Source: Bacteroides sp. ET71 (GTDB taxonomy: Bacteria; Bacteroidota; Bacteroidia; Bacteroidales; Bacteroidaceae). Taken from it: DNA of 52,053 bases. The DNA lies in NCBI RefSeq assembly GCF_023336905.1, contig NZ_JAMBLS010000023.1, forward strand, positions 1 to 52,053, read 5' to 3'. Each line of letters begins with the position of its first letter. The stretch's first letter is position 1. Positions 18,153 to 26,311 of this stretch are shown here, in pieces. The notes beneath the pieces are model-generated. The model was not told where the DNA came from and searched no databases. It saw only the letters and a program-made list of their open reading frames with translations. A program made the translations under genes and the position numbers.

Positions 18153-20339
18153 ATGGAAGAAAGCAAGGAGTTACAGGGATTTTACAGGATATTCCGCGCG
18201 GTGGTCTATGTATCGGTGCTGCTGGAGTTTTTCGAGTACGCCTTTGACCCCGCCTTTTTCGGGGACTGGGGCGGCATCCTCGCCGACATTCACGGACGCA
18301 TCAAGCGTTGGTCGATATACAGCGACGGGAACCTTGTGTACAGCAAGCTGGCGACCATCCTGCTGATCTGCATCACCTGCCTGGGCACGAGGAACAAGAA
18401 ACATCTGGAGTTCAACGCCAGGCGGCAGGTCATCCTGCCCCTGACGGCGGGCCTTGCGCTGCTTGTCCTCTCCGTATGGCTGTTCAACCGTCCGATGGGA
18501 ATGCAGCTGTACACGCTGCCCGTGCACATCATCCTCTACATGGCCGCCTCCCTCGCCGGCGTGATACTCGTGCATGTCGCCCTGGACAACATCTCGAAAT
18601 TCCTGAAGGAAGGTCTGCTGAAAGACCGCTTCAACCTTGAGAACGAGAGTTTCGAGCAATGTACGGAACTGGTGGAAAATAAATATAGCGTGAACATCCC
18701 CATGCGCTACTATTACAAGGGCAAGTTCCGCAAGGGCTGGGTGAACATCAGCAACCCTTTCAGGGGAACGTGGGTGGTCGGCACTCCGGGAAGCGGAAAG
18801 ACCTTCTCCATCATCGAGCCGTTCATCCGCCAGCACTCCGCAAAGGGCTTCGCGCTGGTCGTTTACGACTACAAATTCCCCACACTGGCCACCAAGCTGT
18901 ATTACCATTACAGGAAGAACCAGAAGCTGGGAAAGCTGCCGCAGGGGTGCAAGTTCAACATCATCAATTTTGTCAATGTGGAGTACAGCCGGAGGGTGAA
19001 CCCCATCCAGTCGAAGTACATCAACAACCTCGCTGCGGCCAGCGAGACGGCGGAGACCCTGCTGGAATCGCTGCAAAAGGGCAAGAAAGAGGGAGGCGGC
19101 GGCAGCGACCAGTTCTTCCAGACCTCGGCGGTGAACTTCCTCGCCGCCTGCATCTACTTCTTCGTGAACTACGAGAAAGAGCCCTACGACAAGGACGGCA
19201 ACCGGCTGTACGCCGAAAAGCGTCAGGACCCGGAAACGAAGTTCTGGAAGCCGACGGGCGTGGTGCGTGACCGCAAGGGCGGGGACATCGTGGAGCCCGC
19301 CTACTGGCTGGGCAAATACTCGGACATGCCCCATATCCTGTCGTTCCTGAACGAGAGCTACCAGACCATCTTCGAGGTATTAGAGACCGACAACGAGGTG
19401 GCTCCGCTGCTCGGCCCGTTCCAGACCGCGTTCAAGAACAAGGCGATGGAGCAGCTGGAAGGCATGATAGGCACGCTGCGTGTCTATACCTCGCGTCTGG
19501 CGACCAAGGAATCTTACTGGATATTCCACAAGGACGGAGACGACTTCGACCTGAAGGTCAGCGACCCGAAGAATCCGAGCTACCTGCTCATCGCCAACGA
19601 CCCGGAGATGGAAAGCATCATCGGCGCCCTGAACGCCCTTATCCTGAACCGCCTTGTGACCCGTGTGAACACCGGTCAGGGCAAGAACATCCCCGTGAGC
19701 ATCATCGTGGACGAGCTGCCGACCCTGTACTTCCACAAGATAGACCGCCTGATAGGAACGGCGCGAAGCAACAAGGTGAGCGTGGCGTTGGGCTTCCAGG
19801 AGCTGCCGCAGCTGGAAGCCGACTACGGCAAGGTCGGCATGGAGAAAATCATCACCACCGTAGGCAACGTGGTGAGCGGCTCCGCCCGCTCGAAAGAGAC
19901 CCTGGAATGGCTGAGCAACGACATCTTCGGCAAGGTGGTGCAGATAAAGAAAGGCGTGACCATCGACAGGGACAAGACCAGCATCAACCTGAACGAGAAC
20001 ATGGACAGCCTGGTGCCCGCCTCGAAAATCTCCGACATGGCGACCGGCTGGATCTGCGGCCAGACGGCGAGGGACTTCACCAAGACCCGGACCGGCGCGG
20101 GCGGCTCGATGAACATCCAGGAAGCGGAAGAGTTCAAGACCACGAAATTCTTCTGCAAGACCGACTTCGACATGAGGGAGATAAAGAATGAGGAAGCCGG
20201 GTATGTGCCGCTGCCGAAGTTCTACACCTTCCCGTCGAGGGAGGAACGGGAGCGCATCCTGTACAAGAACTTCGTGCAGGTAGGCCAGGACGTAAAGGAG
20301 ATGATAAAGGACGTATTGAACAAACGGGGGGCGAAATGA
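18153..20339 (+). CDS. mobC: MobC/VirD4-type coupling protein
   Basis: A 728-residue type IV coupling protein. The N-terminus has about four membrane segments (to about residue 150), then Walker A GTPGSGKTFS (about 210), a long nucleotide-binding domain and Walker B IIVDELPTLY (about 520). Positions after it (GFQELPQLEADYGK, then FGKVVQIKKGV) fit the TraD/TraG-like family. It brings the relaxase-DNA complex to the secretion channel. The gene is intact and ends VKEMIKDVLNKRGAK, a tail that recurs as a fragment at 21109. The lysozyme gene overlaps it by 4 nt. Confidence 0.9.
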   Translation: MEESKELQGFYRIFRAVVYVSVLLEFFEYAFDPAFFGDWGGILADIHGRIKRWSIYSDGNLVYSKLATILLICITCLGTRNKKHLEFNARRQVILPLTAGLALLVLSVWLFNRPMGMQLYTLPVHIILYMAASLAGVILVHVALDNISKFLKEGLLKDRFNLENESFEQCTELVENKYSVNIPMRYYYKGKFRKGWVNISNPFRGTWVVGTPGSGKTFSIIEPFIRQHSAKGFALVVYDYKFPTLATKLYYHYRKNQKLGKLPQGCKFNIINFVNVEYSRRVNPIQSKYINNLAAASETAETLLESLQKGKKEGGGGSDQFFQTSAVNFLAACIYFFVNYEKEPYDKDGNRLYAEKRQDPETKFWKPTGVVRDRKGGDIVEPAYWLGKYSDMPHILSFLNESYQTIFEVLETDNEVAPLLGPFQTAFKNKAMEQLEGMIGTLRVYTSRLATKESYWIFHKDGDDFDLKVSDPKNPSYLLIANDPEMESIIGALNALILNRLVTRVNTGQGKNIPVSIIVDELPTLYFHKIDRLIGTARSNKVSVALGFQELPQLEADYGKVGMEKIITTVGNVVSGSARSKETLEWLSNDIFGKVVQIKKGVTIDRDKTSINLNENMDSLVPASKISDMATGWICGQTARDFTKTRTGAGGSMNIQEAEEFKTTKFFCKTDFDMREIKNEEAGYVPLPKFYTFPSREERERILYKNFVQVGQDVKEMIKDVLNKRGAK

Positions 20340-20872
20340 GACATGCAAGAATGACAACGGCCGTCCTGCTGCTCCTGTGCGCAGCGGCGGCCCTGTACGG
20401 GCAGGGAAAGCACGGAGGAGGAACACCGTCCGCCGGCCTGTCCCTGTACCGGCTTCCTCCGCTGGAGAGGGCCATCCTATGCACGAAATACCATGAAGGC
20501 TGGCATGGAGAGAAAAAGCACTGGCCCTATGTGGGCTGGGGGCACCGTGTGCTCCCCGGCGAGCGGTTTACCAACGGCATCACCCGGGCGCAGGGCGACT
20601 CCATCCTGCGTGCGGACCTGATGAAGCTGTGCCGCCTGTTCCGCCGGTTCGGGCGTGATTCGACGCTGCTTTCGTGCCTTGCCTACCAGGTGGGCCCGTA
20701 CCGGCTTTTAGGCAGCAAGTCCATACCCAAAAGCAGGCTCATACAAAAGCTGGAGGCCGGCGACCGGGACATCTATGAGGAATACATTTCCTTCCGGTGC
20801 TACAAAGGCAGGGTAATTCCGAGCATTGAGAAAAGAAGGAAGGTGGAATACATGCTGCTCTTTGAGGAATAA
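20336..20872 (+). CDS. Exported lysozyme-like muramidase (GH24-like) of the tra operon
   Basis: A 178-residue protein with a signal peptide (TTAVLLLLCAAAALYGQG). The active-site region YHEGWHGEKKHWPYVGWGH resembles the T4-lysozyme pattern E-x8-11-D/x-x-GxGH, with E in HEGW as the likely catalytic acid. It is probably a periplasmic peptidoglycan hydrolase that opens the wall for the mating channel. It overlaps mobC by 4 nt and is the last tra gene here. Confidence 0.75.
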   Translation: MRHARMTTAVLLLLCAAAALYGQGKHGGGTPSAGLSLYRLPPLERAILCTKYHEGWHGEKKHWPYVGWGHRVLPGERFTNGITRAQGDSILRADLMKLCRLFRRFGRDSTLLSCLAYQVGPYRLLGSKSIPKSRLIQKLEAGDRDIYEEYISFRCYKGRVIPSIEKRRKVEYMLLFEE

Positions 20873-20932
20873 GCGCGTCGCTGAAACCTTTCTCCGGCAA
20901 GGGCACCGGGAGTCATATCCGCCAAAGTGCCT

Positions 20933-21110
20933 TTATTTCTTTTTCAAGTCAAAATACAGCAGGCGGGTTTTCAGATGCCCGTCTTGCGGAATATCATAGT
21001 ATTGCTTTTCTATCTCCTCTGTCTTGTACAGGAGGACAAAGCCATTTTTCTCATAACAGCGAAGCACCTTGTCCCCGTTGCAGGCGTCCACCACGATGAA
21101 GCGGCATTGT
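20933..21110 (-). pseudogene. GNAT N-acetyltransferase, C-terminal remnant
   Basis: The last 59 codons match the end of a GNAT acetyltransferase: FIVVDACNGDKVLRCYEKNGF and a terminal YFDLKKK. The acetyl-CoA P-loop and the whole N-terminal half are absent. The frame stays open to 21241, but beyond about 21110 the codons are antisense to a mobC tail fragment and a promoter, so they are not part of the gene. A dead fragment left by recombination. Confidence 0.7.
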
Positions 21111-21156
21111 GAAAGAGATGATAAAGGGCGTGCAGAACGAGCGCGGGACGAAATAA
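21109..21156 (+). pseudogene. Duplicated 3' end of mobC
   Basis: Sixteen codons read VKEMIKGVQNERGTK-stop, nearly the same as the intact mobC end (VKEMIKDVLNKRGAK-stop). The fragment is preceded by an unrelated GNAT remnant. It shows that a second related ICE end was once joined here, and that homologous or illegitimate recombination shaped the right end of the tra block. Confidence 0.75.
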
Positions 21157-21174
21157 AAACAGATACAGTGGTAT

Positions 21175-21218
21175 TATATTGCCATTTATTTGTATATTTG
21201 CAGGTGAATAGCAATATA
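21175..21218 (+). promoter_or_regulatory. Promoter and operator of the hipBA-like pair
   Basis: A TATATTTG -7 box (21193-21200) is flanked by an 8-bp perfect inverted repeat, TATATTGC (21175-21182) and GCAATATA (21211-21218). The start codon is at 21226. The repeat is well placed for autorepression by the HTH protein. Confidence 0.65.
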
Positions 21219-21225
21219 TGACTAT

Positions 21226-21552
21226 ATGGACAATCTTTCATACACCACCAACCAGGACATCATCGCCCTCCTTTGCCAGCGGCTGAAGGAGTACCGTCTT
21301 GCCGCCCGTATCAGCCAAAGGGAGATGGCGGAGAAGTCCGGGGTAAGCCTGACCACCATCAGCCATCTCGAACAGGGGATGAGCCGGAACATCACGCTCA
21401 ACAACTTCATCTCGCTCCTGCGCGTGCTGGGGCTGGAACAGCGTTTGTCCGACCTGTTGCCCGAACTGCCCGTGCCTCCGATGGCACTGAAACAGATGAA
21501 CAAGTACATACCCAAACGAGTAAGGAGGAGCAGCCATGATACGGAATCTTGA
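21226..21552 (+). CDS. hipB: HipB-like HTH antitoxin/repressor
   Basis: A 108-residue XRE-type regulator with helix-turn-helix ISQREMAEKSGVSLTTISHL at about residues 29-48. It overlaps the next gene (HipA-like) by 17 nt, the usual antitoxin-first order. It probably represses its own promoter through the inverted repeat upstream and, with HipA, forms the regulatory complex. The C-terminal 40 residues are basic and Pro-rich. Confidence 0.85.
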   Translation: MDNLSYTTNQDIIALLCQRLKEYRLAARISQREMAEKSGVSLTTISHLEQGMSRNITLNNFISLLRVLGLEQRLSDLLPELPVPPMALKQMNKYIPKRVRRSSHDTES

Positions 21553-22825
21553 CGTTTTCCTTTGGGGCCGGAAAGTGGGTTCGCTGGTGGCCTACAAGGA
21601 GAGGTACACGGAAAAACACTGTTTCTATTTTGACCGTGACTTTCTCGGCAGCGGATATGACATCGCCCCCCTGCGGGCCTCCATCCACAGCGTTTCCGTG
21701 AGGAACGGTCTGCCCGTGTACGGTGAGGACGGCAAACTCTTCGGCGGGCTTCCGTCGTTCATCGCGGATTCACTGCCGGACCACTGGGGTAACAAGGTGT
21801 TCAACGAATGGGCGAAGACGCGCGGTATCAGCGCAAGGAACCTGTCCGTCCTCGACCGTCTGGCCTATATCGGCAGAAGGGGCATGGGTGCGCTGGAGTT
21901 CCTTCCTCCGGCAGCCGAGGATATGGAGGAGCCCTTCAAAGTGGAGATAGCCGACCTTTACAGGCTGGCGCAGTCCGCATTGGACGAGGCAAGGAACTTC
22001 AGGGCCGAGATACAGCCCGACTTCCTGATAGAGAGCCTGTTCAAAGTGGGCACATCCGCCGGAGGACGCAGGCCCAAGGCCATCATCAACCTGAACCCGG
22101 AGACAGGCGAATGCTATTCCGGCCAGGTCGCCGCGCCCGCACCCGGATATGTCCCCATGATTATCAAGTTCGACGAACATTCGGATATTCCCACCACACG
22201 CATCGAGTACAGCTATTACCTCATGGCGAAAGATGCCGGACTGAACATGATGCCGTCGCGCCTCATGGAAGGAGGGCAGGCCGCCCATTTCCTGACGGAG
22301 CGGTTCGACCGCAGGGAAGGGAAAAAGGTGCATGTGCAGACCCTGGCCGCCATGAACCCTGACGCGGACAGTTACGAAAGCCTGTTCGACACGGCGTGTC
22401 GGATCGGCATCCTGCCGGCTGAGCTCAAGCAGCTGTTTCTCCTGACTGTGATGAACGTAATAGGAGGAAACGTGGACGACCATAACAAGAACTTCAGTTT
22501 CCTGATGGAAGACGACGGCGTGTGGCATACCGCCCCGGCCTACGATTTCACCTTCTCTGTGGATCCGTCCGCTCCGGGCTATGTAAACCGGCACAGCATG
22601 ACCGTATGCAACAGGAACTGCGACATCGGGCGCGGCGACCTGCTCGAACTGGCCAAACGCTACAACATCAAGGGGGCCGATGCCCTCATAGAAAAAGCCG
22701 TCGGCGTTGTCTCCCGCTATGAAGACTATGCACGGCAGGCAGGGATAGACGGATACTGGCTGCAGAAAATAAAAGAGGAAACAGCCTACCGGATAGAAAA
22801 CATGCGTGAAACGACACGGAACTGA
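21536..22825 (+). CDS. hipA: HipA-like serine/threonine kinase toxin
   Basis: A 429-residue protein with HipA landmarks in order: N-terminal subdomain with FGGLPSFIADSLPDHWG, glycine-rich GTSAGGRRPKA loop (about 190), nucleotide-contact FLTERFDR, catalytic NVDDHNKNFSF (about 315) with the D-H-x-x-N pattern, and the metal-binding AYDF. HipA phosphorylates a translation factor (glutamyl-tRNA synthetase in E. coli) and causes dormancy. All key residues look present. The pair lies between the tra remnant and the immunity array and may stabilise the region by addiction. Confidence 0.88.
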   Translation: MIRNLDVFLWGRKVGSLVAYKERYTEKHCFYFDRDFLGSGYDIAPLRASIHSVSVRNGLPVYGEDGKLFGGLPSFIADSLPDHWGNKVFNEWAKTRGISARNLSVLDRLAYIGRRGMGALEFLPPAAEDMEEPFKVEIADLYRLAQSALDEARNFRAEIQPDFLIESLFKVGTSAGGRRPKAIINLNPETGECYSGQVAAPAPGYVPMIIKFDEHSDIPTTRIEYSYYLMAKDAGLNMMPSRLMEGGQAAHFLTERFDRREGKKVHVQTLAAMNPDADSYESLFDTACRIGILPAELKQLFLLTVMNVIGGNVDDHNKNFSFLMEDDGVWHTAPAYDFTFSVDPSAPGYVNRHSMTVCNRNCDIGRGDLLELAKRYNIKGADALIEKAVGVVSRYEDYARQAGIDGYWLQKIKEETAYRIENMRETTRN

Positions 22826-22834
22826 GACACGGAC

Positions 22835-22869
22835 AAATAGCGATGTCATGCGCATCATGTCAAACATTA
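22835..22869 (+). repeat. Attachment-like site 0 (left end of array)
   Basis: Right part of an array site just after hipA: a hairpin GATGTCATG/CATCATGTC (with G-T pairs) directly followed by AAACATTA. The first cassette gene starts 14 nt later. The left arm is diverged from the main consensus. Confidence 0.5.
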
Positions 22870-22882
22870 ACGGTTAAATAAA

Positions 22883-23485
22883 ATGGAAAAGGAATTTGTA
22901 ATAGGAGCCTGGATTTATGGATTAGCCATTATTTCCAACGCAAACTTTATAAGAATAAAGAAACTGCATAAAATAAGGGCCAAAAAGATGCTGACTTACT
23001 TTGCAAAGCATAACGAAACGGGAATGGATTTTATACGTCAAGGGGCCATAATTCCTATTGGGAATATCAATAATTACAACTATACCATATTTTGTGGAAA
23101 CAAGGGCGACAACAGATATTCGGATAACTGGAATGCAGTCAAGCGACTCGGAAGTTTCAATCTGTCCATAGACGAGGATAATTGTTTCTGGGTTATGCAG
23201 ATAAATGAATTGGAGGATTGGAGCGACGACAAACTTATCGACCATGACTTTCTTACTAAGGAAGTTTACGTCAGTAACAAATTGACAGAAGTCTATAGGG
23301 CTGTAAAAGTACCTTTTAGTAAAGGCATGTATTCCATAACCATATATGGCTTAAAAAGGAAAAATCCGAGTCCGGGCAATATTGGAGAAAAAAACAATTA
23401 TGGTTTTTATTTTGAATTAGAGCCTACGGATACTTTAAGCTCGATGGAAGACCCGACAGAAACAGATTTTAAGTGTTATGATTGA
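22883..23485 (+). CDS. Putative immunity protein (first cassette)
   Basis: A 200-residue soluble protein with no signal peptide, beginning MEKEFVIGAWIYGLAI. The sequence is rich in aromatic and charged residues and ends in an acidic tail. I do not recognise the family. The gene is AT-rich, unlike hipA beside it. It lies between attachment-like sites at 22835 and 23501, so it forms one mobile cassette. An immunity role is inferred from the array. Confidence 0.6.
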   Translation: MEKEFVIGAWIYGLAIISNANFIRIKKLHKIRAKKMLTYFAKHNETGMDFIRQGAIIPIGNINNYNYTIFCGNKGDNRYSDNWNAVKRLGSFNLSIDEDNCFWVMQINELEDWSDDKLIDHDFLTKEVYVSNKLTEVYRAVKVPFSKGMYSITIYGLKRKNPSPGNIGEKNNYGFYFELEPTDTLSSMEDPTETDFKCYD

Positions 23486-23500
23486 ATATAAATGAAGCAT

Positions 23501-23549
23501 AACTGGCGGCTGAACATTCCTATGGAGGTCGGTTGGCCGTTGAACATTA
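23501..23549 (+). repeat. Attachment-like site 1
   Basis: Consensus site: left end AACTGGCGGCTGAAC, central CC...GG turn, right arm GGTTGGCC and terminal AACATTA. The arms pair around a bulged G. Confidence 0.75.
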
Positions 23550-23585
23550 TCAATAAATTAGTCTACAACATATAGTCAGGTTTTA

Positions 23586-24134
23586 ATGAATTGCAATATG
23601 GGAGCCTTTTTAAGTATAACTTATGAATCAAGATATGCAGGTGATTTTGAGAATAATGTAAAACAAAATAAAGTCTTGGATTATATAATTGACAATCTTA
23701 ATGATATGATATGGCAAGAGGAAATATATGCTAAATTACGCAAGGTAGAAAAGCAACCTGATGCATTATTCATAATTTTAAGATTGTTTTCTTATAATGA
23801 TATTGAGAAAGGCAACTTAAAGTCATACACAAGATATAAAAGATCAGAAGAAAAACTTGTTATTGACCAAATGTTTACCATAGAAGAATACATAGATTTT
23901 CCAGAAGATGAAATGAGACAAAAATTATGTGACGATATATTTGATTATATCAGCATGGTGTTGGAAAAATACAAAGATCGTTTCCATGATTTTGATGCAA
24001 TGGCTTTTATTCCATTGCTCAAAGAACGAATATCGCAGATTAAAAATAAGGTATTTGAAGATAATTTTTACGAAACAGATTCTTTTGTGATGCTGAAGCA
24101 AGCCGAGGAAATAAAGAAACAAGCTATACGGTAA
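23586..24134 (+). CDS. Putative immunity protein
   Basis: A 182-residue, acidic, mainly helical cytoplasmic protein (start 23586; an ATG at 23598 is an alternative). It contains DALFIILRLFSYNDIEKG and ends in a helical Lys/Glu tail. It resembles small Imm-type proteins in length and composition, but I cannot name the family. It is a single-gene cassette between sites at 23501 and 24147. Confidence 0.6.
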   Translation: MNCNMGAFLSITYESRYAGDFENNVKQNKVLDYIIDNLNDMIWQEEIYAKLRKVEKQPDALFIILRLFSYNDIEKGNLKSYTRYKRSEEKLVIDQMFTIEEYIDFPEDEMRQKLCDDIFDYISMVLEKYKDRFHDFDAMAFIPLLKERISQIKNKVFEDNFYETDSFVMLKQAEEIKKQAIR

Positions 24135-24146
24135 AAGTACATTGAC

Positions 24147-24195
24147 AACAAGCGGCTGATCATTCCAATGGAGGTCGGTTGGCTGCCATACATTA
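24147..24195 (+). repeat. Attachment-like site 2
   Basis: AACAAGCGGCTGATCATTCC at the left, GGTCGGTTGGC right arm and terminal ACATTA. The next gene starts 13 nt later. Confidence 0.75.
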
Positions 24196-24207
24196 GCTGT
24201 AATTAAT

Positions 24208-25080
24208 ATGACAGAAATTTATAACATAAATGATCTTGATGAACTATCCATTTTTTTAAGAGGGATGGATAAGGAGCAAGCACGAATTTGGCTTTTGAAC
24301 CAATTTGATAATCTCTATCATTATAGGAATATAAAAGAATGGAATGAGCTTGTTAGGATTTGTGAAGCTCTAAGGATTATCGGATGGGGAGACAGAGAGC
24401 CGTTGGAAGCTAAAGTTGAACGCTGGATAAACGGTAGTTTCTATACTTCGTTAATGAACAAGTATTTTGAAGTAAAATCAGAACAAGGTTGGAGAAAACT
24501 GAAAGATTCATATGTTCTGGAAAATGGTGATGATATGACTTACTATAGTGGTTATAAATTTCAATCACAGCGTAACCTATTGCCTAAATCTCCATTCAGG
24601 TGGATTAAATCAGCTAATTATCAGAAGTCAGTACAACCTTTATATGATAGTCTTGATTCCTTAAAAGAAATGATGATACATGAACTTCAACCTGAGAAAT
24701 ATGGAGAAAAGTTTTCTTACATAGGCATCTATATGTCATTCAGTAACCATGATGATGAATATGTAACCGTAAGGTCTGAATACTTCCATTCAGAAGATGA
24801 TGTTCCCAAAGGATTTGAAGGTAAATACTATATCCGCCCCCAATATAAATTTGGACGCATAGTAAATAAGAACGGAACATATCACATAAAGGTTGAACGG
24901 TATTTCAGCCGTAAATTTGGAGAATTGCCATTGTGTGAACAAAAGAAAATTGTCTCCACTGATTTTTTATATTATATGCAATATGTTTCTGATAAACTTC
25001 GAAAAAAGAAAATTGAATATAATTCTAATTTATTGAAAAGTGATTTAGAAAGAATTTTAACTAAATGGATGAATAGCTGA
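24208..25080 (+). CDS. Putative immunity protein
   Basis: A 290-residue cytoplasmic protein, one of the longest in the array. The N-terminal 80 residues look helical (ELSIFLRGMDKEQARIWLLN). The central part is beta-rich with YIGIYMSFSNHDDEYVTVRS, and the C-terminus is a basic helix. Family not recognised. The AT-rich composition is typical of the cassettes. It is preceded by site 2 and followed by the wreck of another cassette. Confidence 0.6.
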   Translation: MTEIYNINDLDELSIFLRGMDKEQARIWLLNQFDNLYHYRNIKEWNELVRICEALRIIGWGDREPLEAKVERWINGSFYTSLMNKYFEVKSEQGWRKLKDSYVLENGDDMTYYSGYKFQSQRNLLPKSPFRWIKSANYQKSVQPLYDSLDSLKEMMIHELQPEKYGEKFSYIGIYMSFSNHDDEYVTVRSEYFHSEDDVPKGFEGKYYIRPQYKFGRIVNKNGTYHIKVERYFSRKFGELPLCEQKKIVSTDFLYYMQYVSDKLRKKKIEYNSNLLKSDLERILTKWMNS

Positions 25081-25082
25081 CA

Positions 25083-25317
25083 GGAAAGAAAAGGTTTTTG
25101 ATGCCTTGTTTTTCATCAAATTCGAATTGCCTAATCCAATAATCAAGACATACGGGAATACGCTGACAGTGTTCCCAATAATGAAGACGAGGAAGATTTG
25201 AAAGAATCGTCATTAGCTCTTTTGGACTGGTATAACAAAAAGGATATTCAGAAGAAATGGCATTACATCTATGTAGGCACAGTATTAGCAACTAATATAT
25301 GGCTTAACCTCCCCTGA
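25083..25317 (+). pseudogene. Frameshifted remnant of a cassette gene
   Basis: No start codon is left. One frame reads KVFDALFFIKFELPNPII up to about 25180, then the reading continues in a second frame as NEDEEDLKESSLALLDWYNK and GTVLATNIWLNLP, ending at a TGA inside the following site. Joining the two frames gives a continuous protein-like sequence, so a frameshift plus 5' loss is likely. Confidence 0.55.
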
Positions 25318-25342
25318 AAGGGCGGTTAGGCAACAAACATAA
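25290..25342 (+). repeat. Attachment-like site 3
   Basis: Diverged left end (AACTAATATATGGCTTAACC), then CCCCTGAAAGGGCGGTTAGGC and terminal AACATAA. The stop codon of the broken gene lies inside it. Confidence 0.65.
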
Positions 25343-25353
25343 TCAGTACAGAG

Positions 25354-25809
25354 ATGAATGAATTTATAAATAAAATAGAGGATATATTAACGCAGCTTTC
25401 TGAGCTTGAAGGAAAGTACGACTTTTCTTTGGCGGATAAATATCAGGGAGATGTTTTTCCTGCCCAAATGACGTTGGCTGTGAAGATGGAAAACCTGGTG
25501 CATCAAATAACACATGAGATGTGTTCAACAATCGCTTTCCTAAAAGAAGATATTATAGAGTTGCACCGATATATTGAGTTTAGGAAGAAATATGCAATAC
25601 TATCTGAATGTGAACTGCTGTTCCTGATTGATGATATTGGTGGAAATATGAATATCAAAAAACGTATTAATGATAAAGCTATTGCGTCGAATTGGCTGGA
25701 TATGAGGAAAACAATATTGAAAGACTGGAAAAGCGATTTTGGCAATGTGTCATTTGAAAAAATAAATTCTAAACTTAATGTATCCTCAATCGTCTCCAAT
25801 GGGGATTGA
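25354..25809 (+). CDS. Putative immunity protein (last of the left block)
   Basis: A 151-residue, probably all-helical cytoplasmic protein (long amphipathic helices at 1-20 and 45-85). The last codons and the stop lie inside the next array site, so the C-terminal residues SSIVSNGD are encoded by site DNA. Family not recognised. It closes the left block of the array; minus-strand genes follow. Confidence 0.6.
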   Translation: MNEFINKIEDILTQLSELEGKYDFSLADKYQGDVFPAQMTLAVKMENLVHQITHEMCSTIAFLKEDIIELHRYIEFRKKYAILSECELLFLIDDIGGNMNIKKRINDKAIASNWLDMRKTILKDWKSDFGNVSFEKINSKLNVSSIVSNGD

Positions 25810-25821
25810 CTGCCAAACATA
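25782..25821 (+). repeat. Attachment-like site 4 (right end of left block)
   Basis: AATCGTCTCC...GGGGATT arms with terminal AACATA. It overlaps the end of the preceding gene. No cassette follows; the next genes are on the other strand. Confidence 0.6.
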
Positions 25822-25893
25822 CCTCGCCTGTAAAAGAAGCGGATAAAAGTATGGTTAAGCGGCATTCTCATGTCTGTTCGGGTCAGCGGATCG

Positions 25894-26310
25894 TCAGAGT
25901 GGGATTAAGACAAGTACCAGCTTATTCACATTGCAATACAGCGACAGTGCAAAGAATGCAACAGCCGACATGATATACAGCAGCGAGAGTATGCCCCAGA
26001 GCATCTTACGGGGTTCTGCTTCGACTTCTTTCCTTATGCGCTCGAACGCACCGCCTTTGCACAGGGTACGGTTGTGGACTCTCTCAATGATTACAGCTCC
26101 GCCAAGAAAGAGAACCGTATGCAGAATTTCGTGTCCGGGAAGCAAATGATAGCCGGTAAAGGAATCGGCAAAAGTTATCACTCCCCAATAAAACAGGCAG
26201 TCAAGCAATGCCACGAACAACATGGCCGCATAATCGTCCGCACCATCCTTTCCGATTACCCTGCGGCGTTTTTTGAAGAACTGTATATAGGTATATTTCC
26301 AGACATTCAT
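25894..26310 (-). CDS. Polytopic membrane protein, tandem copy B
   Basis: A 138-residue protein (start at the MNVWKYTYIQFF methionine, as in copy A; a start four codons upstream is possible). It has about four membrane segments, around residues 24-48, 58-75, 100-122 and the C-terminus, with a basic loop containing RRVIGK and a conserved KEVEAEPRKMLWGILSLLY. It is highly similar to the adjacent gene, so it arose by tandem duplication. The C-terminus differs. A membrane immunity protein against a pore-forming or lipid-II-acting toxin is plausible; this is inference. Confidence 0.65.
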   Translation of the reverse strand: MNVWKYTYIQFFKKRRRVIGKDGADDYAAMLFVALLDCLFYWGVITFADSFTGYHLLPGHEILHTVLFLGGAVIIERVHNRTLCKGGAFERIRKEVEAEPRKMLWGILSLLYIMSAVAFFALSLYCNVNKLVLVLIPL

Positions 26311-26311
26311 A

